The notes: a model not told the origin generated them from the sequence alone. DNA of 64,000 nt from Apium graveolens (GCF_009905375.1 NC_133648.1:310264565-310328564); one strand, 5' to 3'; shown: positions 48,060 through 59,929, counted from the stretch's first letter. Translations and numbers: made by a program.

Positions 48060-48530
48060 CAACACTCGTGTGATCGAAGGTTGGACAACGGTTGTTAATA
48101 CAGTTGTAATAAGGGAGATTCAACAACAGTGTTTAACACTGGTTACAATCTGGATGACACAACGGTTGTTTTAGAAAAACTATTGTTGGAACATTTTTAA
48201 CATGACAGTTTTCTTAGTAATAAACAACGGTTTATTTACGTCAAGAGAAAGTTCTAAATTTTCTTTCCAATTTTAAATATCTTTTCCAAACAACAGTTAT
48301 TTTATCCATCTATTATTTATATAACAGAACAACAACAGTTATTTTCAGAGGTAGTAATATAAGTATCTTTTAGACAACAGTTTTAGGGTGGTGTTATAAT
48401 GCAAAAGAGATAATAAATTACTTTTCGGGAACCATTGAAGAAACATTTGTAACACAACAGTTTACTAAGTAATAGACAACAGTTTAAAAAACCATTATCT
48501 TATTAGGTATATGCATTTTGCATATCAATT
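48060..48530. repeat. Left subterminal repeats of CACTA-B
   Basis: Repeated ACAACGGTT, ACAACAGTT and variants occur in both orientations, as at the right end (62259-62960). Confidence 0.82.
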
Positions 48531-48807
48531 TCATATTTAATTAAAACCAGCTACATAAAAAACCACAAAAAATAGTTCCCTGCCAAAATAAAAATACCAT
48601 AATCCATACCATAATCCAAAACAAAATCATACCATAATCTAGGCCCTCGCCAAAACAAAACCAATTCACTACCATACCATAATCTATCCGTTGAACAATC
48701 CAAAACAACCAGATCTACCTACCAAATTACCAGCAATCCACCGAACACAAAATACATTATCGCAAGTCTACTTATCACCAACTACATACATAAAACATCC
48801 AGTTTAT

Positions 48808-48906
48808 GATAAGTTCAAACGAGTCTACTTGTCAACATACGATAAGTTCAAATGAGTCTACTTGTCAACATACGATAAGTTCAAACGAGTCTACTTGTCA
48901 CCAACT
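48808..48906 (+). repeat. 33-bp tandem repeat, three units
   Basis: GATAAGTTCAAACGAGTCTA-type units start at 48808, 48841 and 48874. They are framed by two copies of CCAACTACATACATAAAACA. They lie in the 3' untranslated part of the minus-strand Ulp1 gene. Confidence 0.9.
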
Positions 48907-48961
48907 ACATACATAAAACATCCAGTTTACGATAAGTTCAAAAGAAAAGAAAGGCGAGGAC

Positions 48962-50795
48962 CTAGCTTGCACAATGTTTCATAAAATATTTTGCAAACTC
49001 AACCCTGATCTCGTTGATGTCATCCTCAGTGTAAACCAGGTTTGATCTACGCAGCCACTGAAATATCATCCAAAATTTTATATAAGTAACATGTTCTGCC
49101 TTTATAAGAGTAAATACAAAGTGGATGAAAAGGCCCACAGATAGTCAATTGTCACCTTATTAGCAAAGTCCAGCTCCTTATCATGAATGATTTCCATCAT
49201 GTATCGCATCACAAACAGGCCACAATCCTTGTTCCCGGTCTGCACTGGAACTCCCTAAAATATTAAACAAAAAATCATTTAAAATATCCAGTCTCCTTTA
49301 ATATCATAATTAATATATGATCACAAAAATAAATAAATATCGCCATCTTCTCCCATAATACTTTCTTCTTCGGAACCTTTTTCAAATCCTCCTTGTACAT
49401 TTTAATGGCACTGCAACCAAAACAAGATATATCAAAACACAAAATAACCACTACAAAATATGGTCGGACAAGATTTATAAGTCAAGACTTAATAATCAAA
49501 TTTTATAACGTGAACTCTTACTTGTCGACAACATCCACCCATTCTCCATTTGCAATTCGGCGTTTAAGAGGGTCCATATAGTAGACTACCGCTGCGTCTG
49601 GATTGACAACTGTCAGGGTCTAGTGGTTGCTACGAAAAATAAACAGAGGTGCTTGTTAAATAGTAAAGCCTAAATTTGATGCTTTTTTCACTCAAACAAC
49701 TTAAATATCATAAAAAAAATTACATTTCTATTGAATTAAAATCAACCTAAAAATTATTTAAACGCACTATTTGTGAAAAATAATCCAAAATGTGATACTA
49801 GTAGAGTGTAATTTACTGTAATAAACATGATCAGGTATAACATCAAAAATTGAAGGCTCATACTGATAAAATTTAAATTCCAGTAAATAAATCAACTTTA
49901 AAACTGAACCTATAAAATTATCATCAAATTTGAACTTCAAATATTATGAGGTTGAACTATACAATTTCCCCCGTCTTAGAAACAAACCTAACATCTAGTA
50001 ACAAAATCAATTAAATACTGTAAGCCATTTGATTACTTTTATATTAACTTCAAAACTGTCAAGGCATTTGATTACGTTTATACTGAACCAATGTAATTAA
50101 TATAAATTTCAACAACAAATATTATCGAGTTTAACTATACAATTGAACCCATTCCTTAAAAATAAAAGCTAAATTCTTGAAAAAAATTAATAAAAAACTG
50201 GCAAGGCTTAACAGCTTAATAGCTTGGGATAGTAAAAATAGTTACACATCATTGTACGACAGGAGAAAATGCTGCCCTTTCCTAGAATCTTTAAATCTTG
50301 TACACAATTCACGCGACCTCTGCACTGCACTGCCACAACCAATGGCACTGATTGTGCCCGGATCTACAAAGCTAATCATGTTGACCATCTTATGCTTCTT
50401 CACATATTCATTCAAGAAGCTACAAATTAAATTAAGCAGTCCTTAGTAAAGATTTTCATATTTATTCCAAGGCTATATACTCCGAAAAAAACTTTGAATG
50501 AAAAGCTTACTGAATAAAAAGGCAAATGACAGAGCCGGCCAATTCGCCTCCAGAGCACACTGCATGTATATCAGATAAGAACATGATTTGCTTCTTTGTA
50601 AAGCCAAATGCTTCTTTGCTTAGCTCAAAAGAAATTGTTCAGCCACCACTCAAGGCTTCCTTTTCCCATGTCTACAAACGTTTCATTGCAGAAGGATAAT
50701 TCGGACCAATTTGAACAACAAGCTCTGGTTCAACATCTTTAATTACTTTATACGTCTTCTTCATTTTCTTAGCACGGGCTTTCTTGGTTTTCTAA
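48962..50795 (-). pseudogene. Ulp1-like (C48) peptidase part of the CACTA-B second gene
   Basis: Minus-strand exon-like blocks: 50793-50511 (a stop at about 50667, then ELSKEAFGFTKKQIMFLSDI); 50422-50200 (SFLNEYVKKHKMVNMISFVD); 49630-49522 (TLTVVNPDAAVVYYMDPLKR); 49412-49345 (SAIKMYKEDLKKVPKKKVLW); 49255-49155 (GVPVQTGNKDCGLFVMRYMM); and 49061-48962 (WLRRSNLVYTEDDINEIRVE, ending HCAS then TAG). The order His, Asp, Cys of a C48 peptidase is visible: NH then a stop (TAG for the expected Trp of HW), DPL and KDCGLFVMRYM. All three catalytic residues remain, but the stop after the His and the earlier stop make it a pseudogene as read. Most splice sites are good (GTAAG donors). Confidence 0.82.
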
Positions 50796-50862
50796 AATAA
50801 TTGCAAATAAAAATAATTAAAAAAACAGACTAAACAAACACATAGTACATATATTAACCATA

Positions 50863-53472
50863 CTAAAAAAGCATTCTGACCTTGGCGGCCAAAACATAAG
50901 AAGTACTGCTATTGTTTCCTGCAATTATCATGTTTCTCGGCCATGCAATAAAAGTTCCCATGGCTTCTTGAACAGTCAAAATTTCATCCCCGATAGGGAA
51001 GGGAATCTTAGCATCTCCTTGAATGACTTTAGTGATAGACACCCTTGCGTTCTTTTCTCCAAGACTTACTCCATAGATAGTCCTCTCATGTCCTTCGGGA
51101 ACGCGTACTTCATCAATTATTGCACAAGCAACAATGTTGCTCAACGATCCAACATCCAATCGACATACAGAACCACCCGAAGAATCCACTTTCATTTCCT
51201 CAACAACCCTTCCATTATCATCCTCACCCGCCACCTTTTTATTATCCTCAAGCTCCACCGCTAAATCCATAAACAAATTATCTATCAATGTCACATTTTT
51301 ATGATGACCTACAGCCACATCCACATCCACATCAACCCCACCCTTAGAGTGACAGCTTGCCTGCTGGGAATTTGGTTTCGGACTACCATCATGTTGTACA
51401 CCATTTTTCGATGAATGTGCATTGTATTTTCCAAATTCAGCAGCCCAAAATGCATCTCTCTCTTTAATAATTTTTGGAGTCTCCTCTGCCATGTACTTTT
51501 GAATTGCCTCACGTACCCTTTCTTCCACTGTCCTCGTTTTTTTTCCCCTCGGAAGATCAAAATAAACCGACTGCTTCACATGAATTCCCTGACCACGTAC
51601 TCTGCCTCCGTGCTCAGGCTTACCGAGCGCCATTGTTAACATATCATTAGTACCTTCAACTTTAAGTGTTCCTTCCTTAACCTCCTCCTTCATCTTTTTC
51701 TACAAAAAATTCAGTAACATTTTTTACCATAAGCACATACATCCTTTAAGAACATTCATCCTTTAATTAAAATATTACACAACTAACACCAATTTGTTTT
51801 TACTAGTTATAAGCACATTCATCCTTTAATATATTTAATTTAATAAATTCAATTGCAAGCACAAGAGACAACTTAGTTTACTTGGTGGTACAGGGGACCT
51901 AGTAAGTACATTCATTGACAAACTAATCCAAGGATAAAAAATATTAAAATAAAATATTAACCAACACAGAATACAAAATCTAGACATTTAATATTATGAA
52001 CCAATTTTCAATGTGAACATGTGTATTTGACTCTCTTAGTGAATAGGGGATTATTAAAATATATAATTAATTACTAATATTAAATATGATACAATCAACA
52101 TGCTACTAGCAGTAAAGGCATACAAACAAATCCTAAGTTAAACTAGAGACCACTAATTCGAATTATACATTGTAATAGAAAAAGATAAACTATAGAAAGG
52201 CTTCATGTGTATATAATTTATTAAAATTTAACTTTTGAAACTTCAGTTCTTTATTAAAAAAAACAAATATGTGCATCAAATAGAATGGACAATTATATTA
52301 ATAACTTACAATTTCCTTAGCTTTTTCTGTAACTTCATAATTTAAAAAATTACCATCTTCGTTCATCCTTTCTAGGATCCAAGTGTCCGATCACCTTAGT
52401 AATAACATAAATATGCTTGTAAAATTAATATGAAGCAAAAAATGTGCATGTTGTTTCATTTCACTAACCCATTCATTCTCGAGATTAGCATAACCTTTTC
52501 GAGACATTCGATGTGGATATTTACTCAGCTTCCTTCTTTCTTGTTGTTCTTTATGAATTTTCTTCATAAAAAGCAGCAATAAGGTTAGAAGATCATAAGT
52601 AAATAAATATTAAAATAAATAAAGCTAAGTAAAAATATACCAGAAACTCAGACGACCTGCAATCAGCAACAAATATGTCCCAATGTGATTTTTCTATAAA
52701 AGTAAAATCTGCAGGAGGATGTGCAAAAAATTGAGGTTGATCCAGATGAGGAAGAATGTAGTACTTGGTCAGCCGACATTTAAATTCCCTCCATTTTCCC
52801 CCGGCCGATCTGAACACCAACTTTTTTGCAGACTCAGGTACAACATAAGCCATATACGTACATATACCAACAAATTTAAAGTTAAAAGGTGCTAGTTAAT
52901 GAAGAACAAATAATAAAAATAAAAGTTAAAATGATGGAAGTTATTTATATTCATTTTACCTGCACACAGTCCCAAATTTTTGTCTTTGTATCTTTAGGAA
53001 CACATTTCCAAGAATCATGCCAGATCGGGGTTTTGGTTCTTGCCAAAACTCCAATATATGATTGCATCTCTTTACCTTCTTCACCATATGGCTCTCCTTT
53101 TGCATTAAAAGACACAGTAAGTATGATCTTTCGGATCTTGCGTTTCATAATTCGGTGCATCGTTACACAGCCTCGCTTCAATAGTTTTAGTCCTTGAGTA
53201 TTGTCCGGTTTGGTAACAACTTTTTCTCATTTTCTTTTCTTTGATATTTTCTTTTGTAAGTTTTCAGAAATGGCCTTCTTCACAGTTTTTGGGGGAGAAC
53301 TCAAAGGAGTGGAGGTCTCGCTATTCGTGGACTTTGTCTTTCTTAAAGCCCTTAGCACACTCATTGTCCTTGGATGGGGTGAAGATTGTGTCTTTTTGAA
53401 CCCATTCCTGTGAGACGCTTTCTTTTTCAAATTTCCCTTATCTGCCTTGGTCTTCTTCTTAGGAGTAGCCAT
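50863..53472 (-). pseudogene. TNPA-like (plant transposase Ptta/En/Spm) part of the CACTA-B second gene
   Basis: It starts ATGGCTACTCCTAAG (53472), just after an acceptor TTCATAG. The basic N-terminus (MATPKKKTKADKGNLKKKAS) reaches a TGA near 53226 and then continues in frame with RGCVTMHRIMKRKIRKIILT and a donor at 52960. Further exons: 52860-52641 (SAGGKWREFKCRLTKYYILP, PPADFTFIEKSHWDIFV), 52575-52469 (KYPHRMSRKGYANLENEW), 52395-52310 (WILERMNEDGNFLNYEVTEK), and a long one at 51701-50881 (MLTMALGKPEHGGRVRGQGI, SVYFDLPRGKKTRTVEERVR, then a variable acidic linker and VQEAMGTFIAWPRNMIIAG). This matches the Transposase_24 family fused to the downstream C48 peptidase. The early TGA is the main lesion. 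Confidence 0.83.
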
Positions 53473-53475
53473 AAC

Positions 53476-54560
53476 CTATGAAGTACACAAACAAGGAATA
53501 AGTACAACATTAACATGACAGTAAACTCAATAAAACTCAAAGACATTACAGGTAAAAGAACCTAAAAACAACAAAAGAATAACCATCTGAGATATCTTAA
53601 CTTTCCAACTTAAAAGCGTATTATAAATTTTACTTAAAATGACACACTTTGAGTGCTTAAACTAACGAGAGATATACACAAACAAACATTCAACCAACAA
53701 TAAAATCTAGCTTATAATCGTACAACTTACGGCATGTGAATAAAGATAAATTATCCATTTATTATAGGACAGTAGCACAGGGCACATTCAACTAACTAAT
53801 CGACTGCAGAGTTATAACAAACAAACCAGTAATTTCATCTCAAAAATCAATAGAAATATGAAACAAAAAAAAGGAAATTAGCACAGTTACAAGATTTCAA
53901 ACAGAAATTAGCAACCTGTTAATATCCATTTGGAACAAAAAACAAGAGAATAGTAAGAACTAGGGGTTTCATCATGATATAATTACAGTTTAAAACCAGG
54001 GGTTTCATCATCAACACTCAACACTCCACAATTGCATGCAAAATTTACATAATAAAACAAAGCAAAGACACTCCACAATACCATCAAACATTGCATGCAA
54101 CATTTAAATCTCATAAAATATTAAGTTAAAAATAAAAACCCCAACATAAATTGAAGAGGGTTTTAGAGTTCTAAAATAAATCAAAAAACCCCAAATAAAT
54201 TGAATAGCATTTTAGAAACTTATTAAAAACATGTAAAAATCAAAAACCCCCAAATATAGATGAGGGCTTTACGGTCTCTAATTGAATTAGAAACATACCA
54301 GTATAATCGAATGGAAGAAGAGGAAGAAGATTGTGTGAAGAAGAGGAAGAAGATTGTGTGAAGAAGAGGAAGAAGATTGTGTGAAGAAGAGGAAGAAGAT
54401 TGTGTGAAGAAAATTGTCGTGAAGAAGAGTAACTGATGATGGGGAAGAAGGGGGTTGGGGAGTTATGACGAGGAGTAACTGATGGGGAAGAAGGGGGTTG
54501 GGGAGTAAAGTTTTTGGGGGGATATTTCGGGGGGATACTAAAAAATAAAGGGGGGGATGA
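53476..54560 (-). promoter_or_regulatory. Leader exon, first intron and upstream region of CACTA-B second gene
   Basis: On the minus strand a CT-rich leader (about 54550-54305) ends at a donor, CTGGTATGTTTC, near 54300. The following intron ends in TTCATAG just before the start codon. The CT-rich leader matches the style of the other CACTA genes here. The promoter itself is not defined. Confidence 0.5.
54315..54406 (-). repeat. Perfect 23-bp tandem repeat, four units, in the leader
   Basis: Units start with AAGAAGAGG and end with ATTGTGTG at 54315, 54338, 54361 and 54384, with no differences between them. A second doubled motif, AGTAACTGATG..GGGGTTGGGGAG, follows at about 54427-54507. Confidence 0.92.
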
Positions 54561-54719
54561 AATTTAAAAGAGAGGGAAAATGAAAAAAATTCACTTCAAA
54601 CCAATGGCCTAGATACAGATCTGGTTAATCCAACGATAAACAAAATCTGTTATTATTTAATTTTATTAAAACCTAAAAATCAAAAATTAAAATATATATA
54701 AATTATCCATATATTTGGA

Positions 54720-54890
54720 GATATAGTAACTGTTGTAAGATCAACTATCACATAACGGTTCTTACAGGATACCGTTATCGTATGCTATATTATTTAAATA
54801 GTAGTTGTGTAACGGTTTCTTACACAAACCATTGTCTCATATATTTTCCAACAAGAGTTTTTTGTCCTAAACCGTTGTCTATAATGTAAA
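54720..54890. repeat. Internal block resembling CACTA-B subterminal repeats (1)
   Basis: Contains AACGGTT, AACCATTGTCTC, AACAAGAGTTTTTTGTCC and TAAACCGTTGTCTAT. The last part closely parallels the right-end region at about 62330-62390 (AACAAGTTTTTTACATC, TTAAACCGTTGTCTAT). It sits immediately upstream of the minus-strand gene. Confidence 0.7.
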
Positions 54891-55296
54891 ACAAAATTAA
54901 GAATAATCTATTGTAAAACTTTTAATTTTTAAATGTTCGATGTTTGCGAGTGCACATATGTTGATAAAACATTTGACGTAATCCATAAAAGTTAAATTTT
55001 TGGTACCTTAAAAGTTCGATAATCTGATTCGAAGACTTCGATCATATCACTATAAACAAATAATAATAATAATTAAGAATATTACTATAAACAAACGTAG
55101 ATTACGCTAACAGAGACGTTTGTGGATAAAAATTTATTAATTAAATAATAATTAAGGATATTAAGTTTCTCTTTGTAAAATTTTAAAATAATTAAAGATG
55201 GAGTTGTAACTATGGTGGAGCACGGTTTGGTTCGGGACATTTTTTGGCCAAAACCGAAACTAAAACTGTTTGCCCTTAATTTTAATATTTAATAAT

Positions 55297-55699
55297 TATA
55301 AGTTGAATTTACGACTTGTAAACTGATAAGTTAAATGTTAGTAACGACATATTTTGTTCTGAACATATTTTGATTTTTCCTTCTTGATCAACTTTATTTT
55401 ATAAAGTTATGTTTCAAGATGTAGGATCAGATCCCGATGATAGTAAGTCTATTTTCTTATAAATGAAAGTCTTTTTCAGCTTTCAATAAAATATCTTTAC
55501 ATTTATTTTCACTAAAATCATAATTCAACAACTCAACATCTAATTAAAATTAATGAATTTTGATTAGATTGACATCTTGAAACATAACTTTATAAAATAA
55601 AGTTGATGAAGAAGAAAAAATCAAAATATATTCAGAACAAAGTACGTCATTACTAACATTCAACTTATCAGCTTATAAGTCATAAATTCAACTTATAAG
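55297..55699. mobile_element. Inverted-repeat MITE between the divergent genes
   Basis: Two arms of about 126 bp (55297-55422 and 55572-55699) are imperfect reverse complements. They begin TATAAGTTGAATTTA and end GTTTCAAGATGT, around a 149-bp non-repeated loop. There is no coding capacity. Superfamily and target duplication could not be assigned. Confidence 0.72.
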
Positions 55700-55819
55700 T
55701 AAGGTCGACTGATAAGGTGACTTATAAGGGGTTACGGTTACGATATAAGGATCACTAGGGGTTAACAAATTAGTTTAACAAAGTAGTTGAAAGAGTAATT
55801 TTCTAAATTGTTCGGGGTT

Positions 55820-56051
55820 GCCCGCAAGGGTTGGCTCAGCTGGTTAAAGAGGGGATAACTATCCTCTTGGTCACAGGTTCGAATCCCACGGGAGGAGAAT
55901 TTATGATTAAGCCTCCTGAGTTAGAGTCTGTCGCTAAATGTGGTTTAGCTTGGTTCACGTGGTTTGCAGGCTATTGCGTGAGCCCGTATGGTTTACCCAG
56001 TGCGCACCTGAAGGGGTAGCGGCTGCGGGTTACCTACAATTAAAAAAAAAA
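55820..56051 (+). mobile_element. tRNA-derived SINE
   Basis: A tRNA-like head with an A box (GGCTCAGCTGGTTAAAG, about 55832) and a canonical B box (GGTTCGAATCCC, about 55877) is followed by a body and a 3' end, GGTAGCGGCTGCGGGTTACC, with a tail of ten A. Length is about 225 bp. The spacing of the boxes fits an internal pol III promoter. It has no tRNA cloverleaf downstream of the B box, so it is a SINE, not a tRNA gene. Confidence 0.85.
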
Positions 56052-56339
56052 TCAGGGTTAAGATAGGGTTTAAAGTATAATGTTTAGAATAATTGATGAA
56101 TATGCTTAATAAGAAAGATTCAATTAATATAAAAACACATCGGAACATCTTTTTCTAGAAAAGGTATCAATATTTTATATGATAATCATATTCATATTCG
56201 AAGCACATCCATATGTTTGGATCATTGAAAGGGTGATTTAAACATCCGTAAATTGGATCGTCGAAAATATTTACAAATTTAGAAAATATCGATAAACATG
56301 GGATATCAACTCCAAAAAGTCGAACTTATCGCTAGTGAG

Positions 56340-56430
56340 TTATATGTAACAGTTTACAAAACAACTATTTAATCTGGTGTTGGGCAATAGTTTTTCAAAC
56401 ACACCATTGTGTAAAACAATATATAGTTTG
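56340..56430. repeat. Internal block resembling CACTA-B subterminal repeats (2)
   Basis: Contains AACAGTTTACAAAACAACTA, GGGCAATAGTTT and CACCATTGTGTAAAACAA, weaker versions of the terminal motif. It lies upstream of the plus-strand transposase gene. Confidence 0.5.
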
Positions 56431-56929
56431 GAACTCCCAATTGTCGATACGATCAAGTTGTAAAAACAAATAACAAACTAAAGATAATTAGATGATTTAT
56501 TTACCGATCGTTTAACACTAATAATATAAAAAATATTGAAATTGAAAATGATAATAAAGACATTCGAAACGATTCAAACTACACTAATATCTATTAAAGA
56601 ATAACTTCACAATTTTTCGTGTAATATAAATTCGATATTCTTATTACCGACATACTATTTCTTTAAATTAATTTGTGATTATTTATTTTTTAATAAATTA
56701 TATAATTTATTCCTCTATATTAATTTATTCAAATACATAAAATCCAAATTATTGTGGTCCTAGAAAATAAATGAATTAATATTATTCAAAATATTTTAAT
56801 TTATGAGCCATGTAATTCTTATATAATAATTTAGTTGAGACTTAAACATATTATTAATTACTTTTTATTTCAGACATATATTTGTTCAGACATATGTATT
56901 TGTCGGAACAAGAACACATTTATTTACTT

Positions 56930-57455
56930 GGTAGTTAGGTCGTTCATCCATGTCCATGTGCTCTCAAATCCATAATACTCTCAAATCTATGCTCAAATTC
57001 ATGCAAATACTCTCAAATCTATGCTCAAAATCGTGCTCATACCCTCAAGTCCTCAAATCTAGATATCAAATCCATGTCACATCAAGATTCCAAGACATCA
57101 AGAACTCGGGTTTTAAATTTCTTTTCACACTTGAACAGGTAAGTACAGTCTTTTATGAAGTCAGGTTTATATGTACTCTCTTTTGAATTCATTTTGATGA
57201 ATTCATTCTTTTGTGATTCTGAACTAGGGTTCATATTGATTTGGGGGAAATATAAAGACTTCACAATTCATTTTTAAGAAGCTATAAGGACAGGTAAGTA
57301 CTTTAATTTATGCATTTGGGTTATATAAGTCCTCTATTTTGAATTCATTTTGAGGTTTTTTTACTTCAATTAGGGTTCAGTTATAAAGATTTTGGGGAAA
57401 TATAAAGATTTCATAATTTAGTCTGAATTTGAGGTTCTATTCAGACTTTTAAAAG
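56930..57455 (+). promoter_or_regulatory. Leader region of the CACTA-B transposase gene
   Basis: A C- and T-rich leader with repeated ACTCTCAAATCTATGCTCAAA is followed by donors ACAGGTAAGTACAG (about 57138) and ACAGGTAAGTACTT (about 57292), the surrounding sequence being partly duplicated (GGTTC..GGGGAAATATAAAGA twice). The first coding ATG is at 57456. Confidence 0.5.
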
Positions 57456-58965
57456 ATGGATAGGTCATGGTTAAAAGCGGATAGAAGAACAAAAGAGTTC
57501 GAAAAAGGAGTGGAAGATTTGTTAATATTTGTATTTGAGAATGGTTATAATGCAGAAAAAATCAGTTGTCCATGTGTAAACTGCGCACATAGTAAATCAT
57601 GGAGAGCGCAGATAGTTAAAAACCATCTTTTTCAAAATGGTATTGATCAAACTTATACACGTTGGATATGGCACGGGGAGAATAATTCTGTAGAAAGTTT
57701 TAATGAAACTGACACTTCGGAATCTATCAATCAAGGCACCTCAAGAATGGGTGAATGTGACGAGGACGACGATGATGATATGTCTTCTGATGAAAGTTCT
57801 GACGAAACCGACACTTCTGATTTCATTAACCATGTTAAAGGTGAACATCAACCTCTTTATCCTGGATGTGAGAGGTACACTAAGATGAAAGCTCTGGTCC
57901 AGTTATACAACTTGAAAGTGAAGCATGGTATATCTGATTCATGCTTTAGTGATATTCTGTTATTACTTGGCTCTTTACTTCCAGAAGGCAACAACATCCC
58001 TTCTTCCTTCAATGAAGGAAAAAAAACCTTATGCATTAGGAATGGGGTATGAAAAGATACACGCAAGTCCGAATAATTTTCTCTTATACCGTGGCGATTT
58101 AGATGAAAAACAAACTACTTGTCGCGTATGTAAGGCCTCTAGATGGAAATTGAACAAAAAAGGAGATGAACTTGAAGGGGTCCCTGCTAATGTTCTATGG
58201 TATTTCCCGTTGATACCAAGATTACGAAATTTATTCAATACACCTCACATTGCAAAGGACATGATGTGGCATGACACCGAGCGACAAAAGGATGGTAAAA
58301 TGAGGCATCCGGCTGATTCAATAACATGGAAGGATGTCGACCAAAAATGGCCTGATTTTGCATCAGAGACTAGGAACCTTCGAATAGCTTTATCTTCCGA
58401 TGGTTTCAATCCTTTTCATGGAAACCGTACTGATTACTCAAGCTGTCCTGTTTTGCTATCAATTTATAACCTTCCTCCATGGCTTTGTATGAAGAGAAGG
58501 TATATTATGCTCTGCTTGTTAATATCTGGACCGACTGAGCCTGTAAATGATATCGACGTGTTCCTTCAACCACTAATAGAAGATCTGCAAAAGTTGTGGC
58601 GTGGGAAACAAATGTATGACGCTTATAAGAAAGAGTCTTTCATGTTTAGGGGCATTTTTTTGTGGACAATAAGTGATTATCCTGCCTTAGGGAACTTGTC
58701 AGGAAATGTTATTAAAGGGTATAATGCGTGTACTATTTGTATTGATGAAACAAAAGCTACTAGGTTGGTTAATTACCGTAAGATGGTGATTATGAGGCAT
58801 CGAAGATGGTTACCCCGTAATCATCCTTATAGAAGGCAGAAATCAACTTTTGATAACACTGTGGAGAAGGGGGTCGCACCTGTTCCATTAACCGGAGAAG
58901 AGGTTTTTCAAAGAGTACAACATTTAAGGGCCCGTGTATTTGGAAAGAAACAACGGCAACCATGA
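57456..58965 (+). pseudogene. CACTA-B transposase, Transpos_assoc and tnp2 domains
   Basis: MDRSWLKADRRTKEFEKGVE opens the transposase-associated domain, with CPCVNC and YTRWIWHGE, then an acidic linker (DEDDDDDMSSDE) and the QLYNLKVKHGISDSCFSDIL segment. At an eight-A run (about 58019-58026) the frame shifts: the family pattern continues one frame over as KKPYALGMGYEKIHASPNNF, then CRVCKASRW, PRLRNLF, DGFNPFHG, YNLPPWLCMKRRYIMLCLLI, DVFLQPLIEDLQKLWRG, LWTISDYPALGNLSG, ACTICIDE, and RHRRWLPRNHPYRR. A TGA at 58963 interrupts it before EPRPVWKKVSIFFQLEYWDF. It is much better preserved than CACTA-A and is the catalytic TNPD-like protein. Confidence 0.9.
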
Positions 58966-59929
58966 TGGAAGAAAGGTGAACCTCGACCTGTTTGGAAAAA
59001 GGTTTCAATATTCTTCCAACTTGAGTATTGGGATTTTTTGCCAGTTAGGCATGTTCTCGATGTGATGCACATCGAGAAAAATATATGCGAAGCCCTTCTT
59101 GGAACTTTACTAAATATTCCTGGGAAGACAAAAAGATAGGGAATCTGTCCGTCTTGATATGGCTGAAATGGGAATAAGAACGGAGCTGAGACCTAAGACT
59201 CCTGGAAAGAAAGAAAAGGTACCGTTGGCATCATGGAACTTAATGCATGCAGAAAAAAAAATAGTTTGCTCATCATTTCTTAAAATGAAGTTGGCAGATG
59301 GATTTTGTTCAAATATTAAGAATCTTGTAAACATGGAAAATCTTCGGCTTGTTGGAATGAAATCTCATGATTGTCATACGATATTGCATCATTTGCTTCC
59401 AATCTCAATTCGATCAGTATTACAAAAACAAGTCAGGTGCACAATTATTAGGTTTTGCCTTTTCTTCAAGGCAATTTGCAGTAAAGTGATCGATGTAGAC
59501 AAGTTGGAAAAAATGCAGAGTGAGTTAGTGGAAACATTGTGCCAGTTTGAAAAGCACTTTCCCCCTTCATTCTTTGATGTGATGATCCATCTCTCAGTTC
59601 ATCTCATGAGAGATGTTAAACTTTGTGGGCCAATATTCCTTCGTTGGATGTATCCCTTCGAGAGATATCTAAAAGCGTTTAAAGGATATGTACGGAACCC
59701 GGCTCATCCCGAATGGTGTATTGCTGAGGCATATGTTGCCGAAGAGGCGGTGGAGTGTTTGGTGAATTTTGAAAAATCTATCGTAGGAGTGTCTCAAAAT
59801 GCAAAGTATGAGCAGAATGCAAGACCTCTATCTGGTGCGACATTGATAAAGCCGAGCGATGAGGACTTGCATCTAGCACATTTGTGTTTTCTCCAAAATA
59901 CAACTAACATTAGACCATATTTTGAGTAA
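58966..59929 (+). pseudogene. CACTA-B transposase, end of tnp2 and DUF4218 domain
   Basis: After the TGA the same frame continues to MHIEKNICEALLGTLLNIPG. A one-base shift near 59130 leads into RLDMAEMGIRTELRPKTPGK and the complete DUF4218 domain: GMKSHDCHTILHHLLPISIR, PPSFFDVMIHLSVHLMRDVK, GPIFLRWMYPFERYLKAFKG, YVRNPAHPEWCIAEAYVAEE. The frame from 59159 runs to 59929 and ends at a splice donor (TTTGAGTAAGTT), not a true stop. Confidence 0.88.

Noticed and set aside
52889..53413. Plus-strand frames of 70 to 102 codons
   Set aside because: They lie opposite the exons of the minus-strand TNPA-like gene and show no family pattern.
55830..55895. Possible functional tRNA gene
   Set aside because: A and B boxes are present, but there is no acceptor-stem pairing or cloverleaf, and the sequence runs into a 3' body with a poly-A tail, so it is a SINE head.
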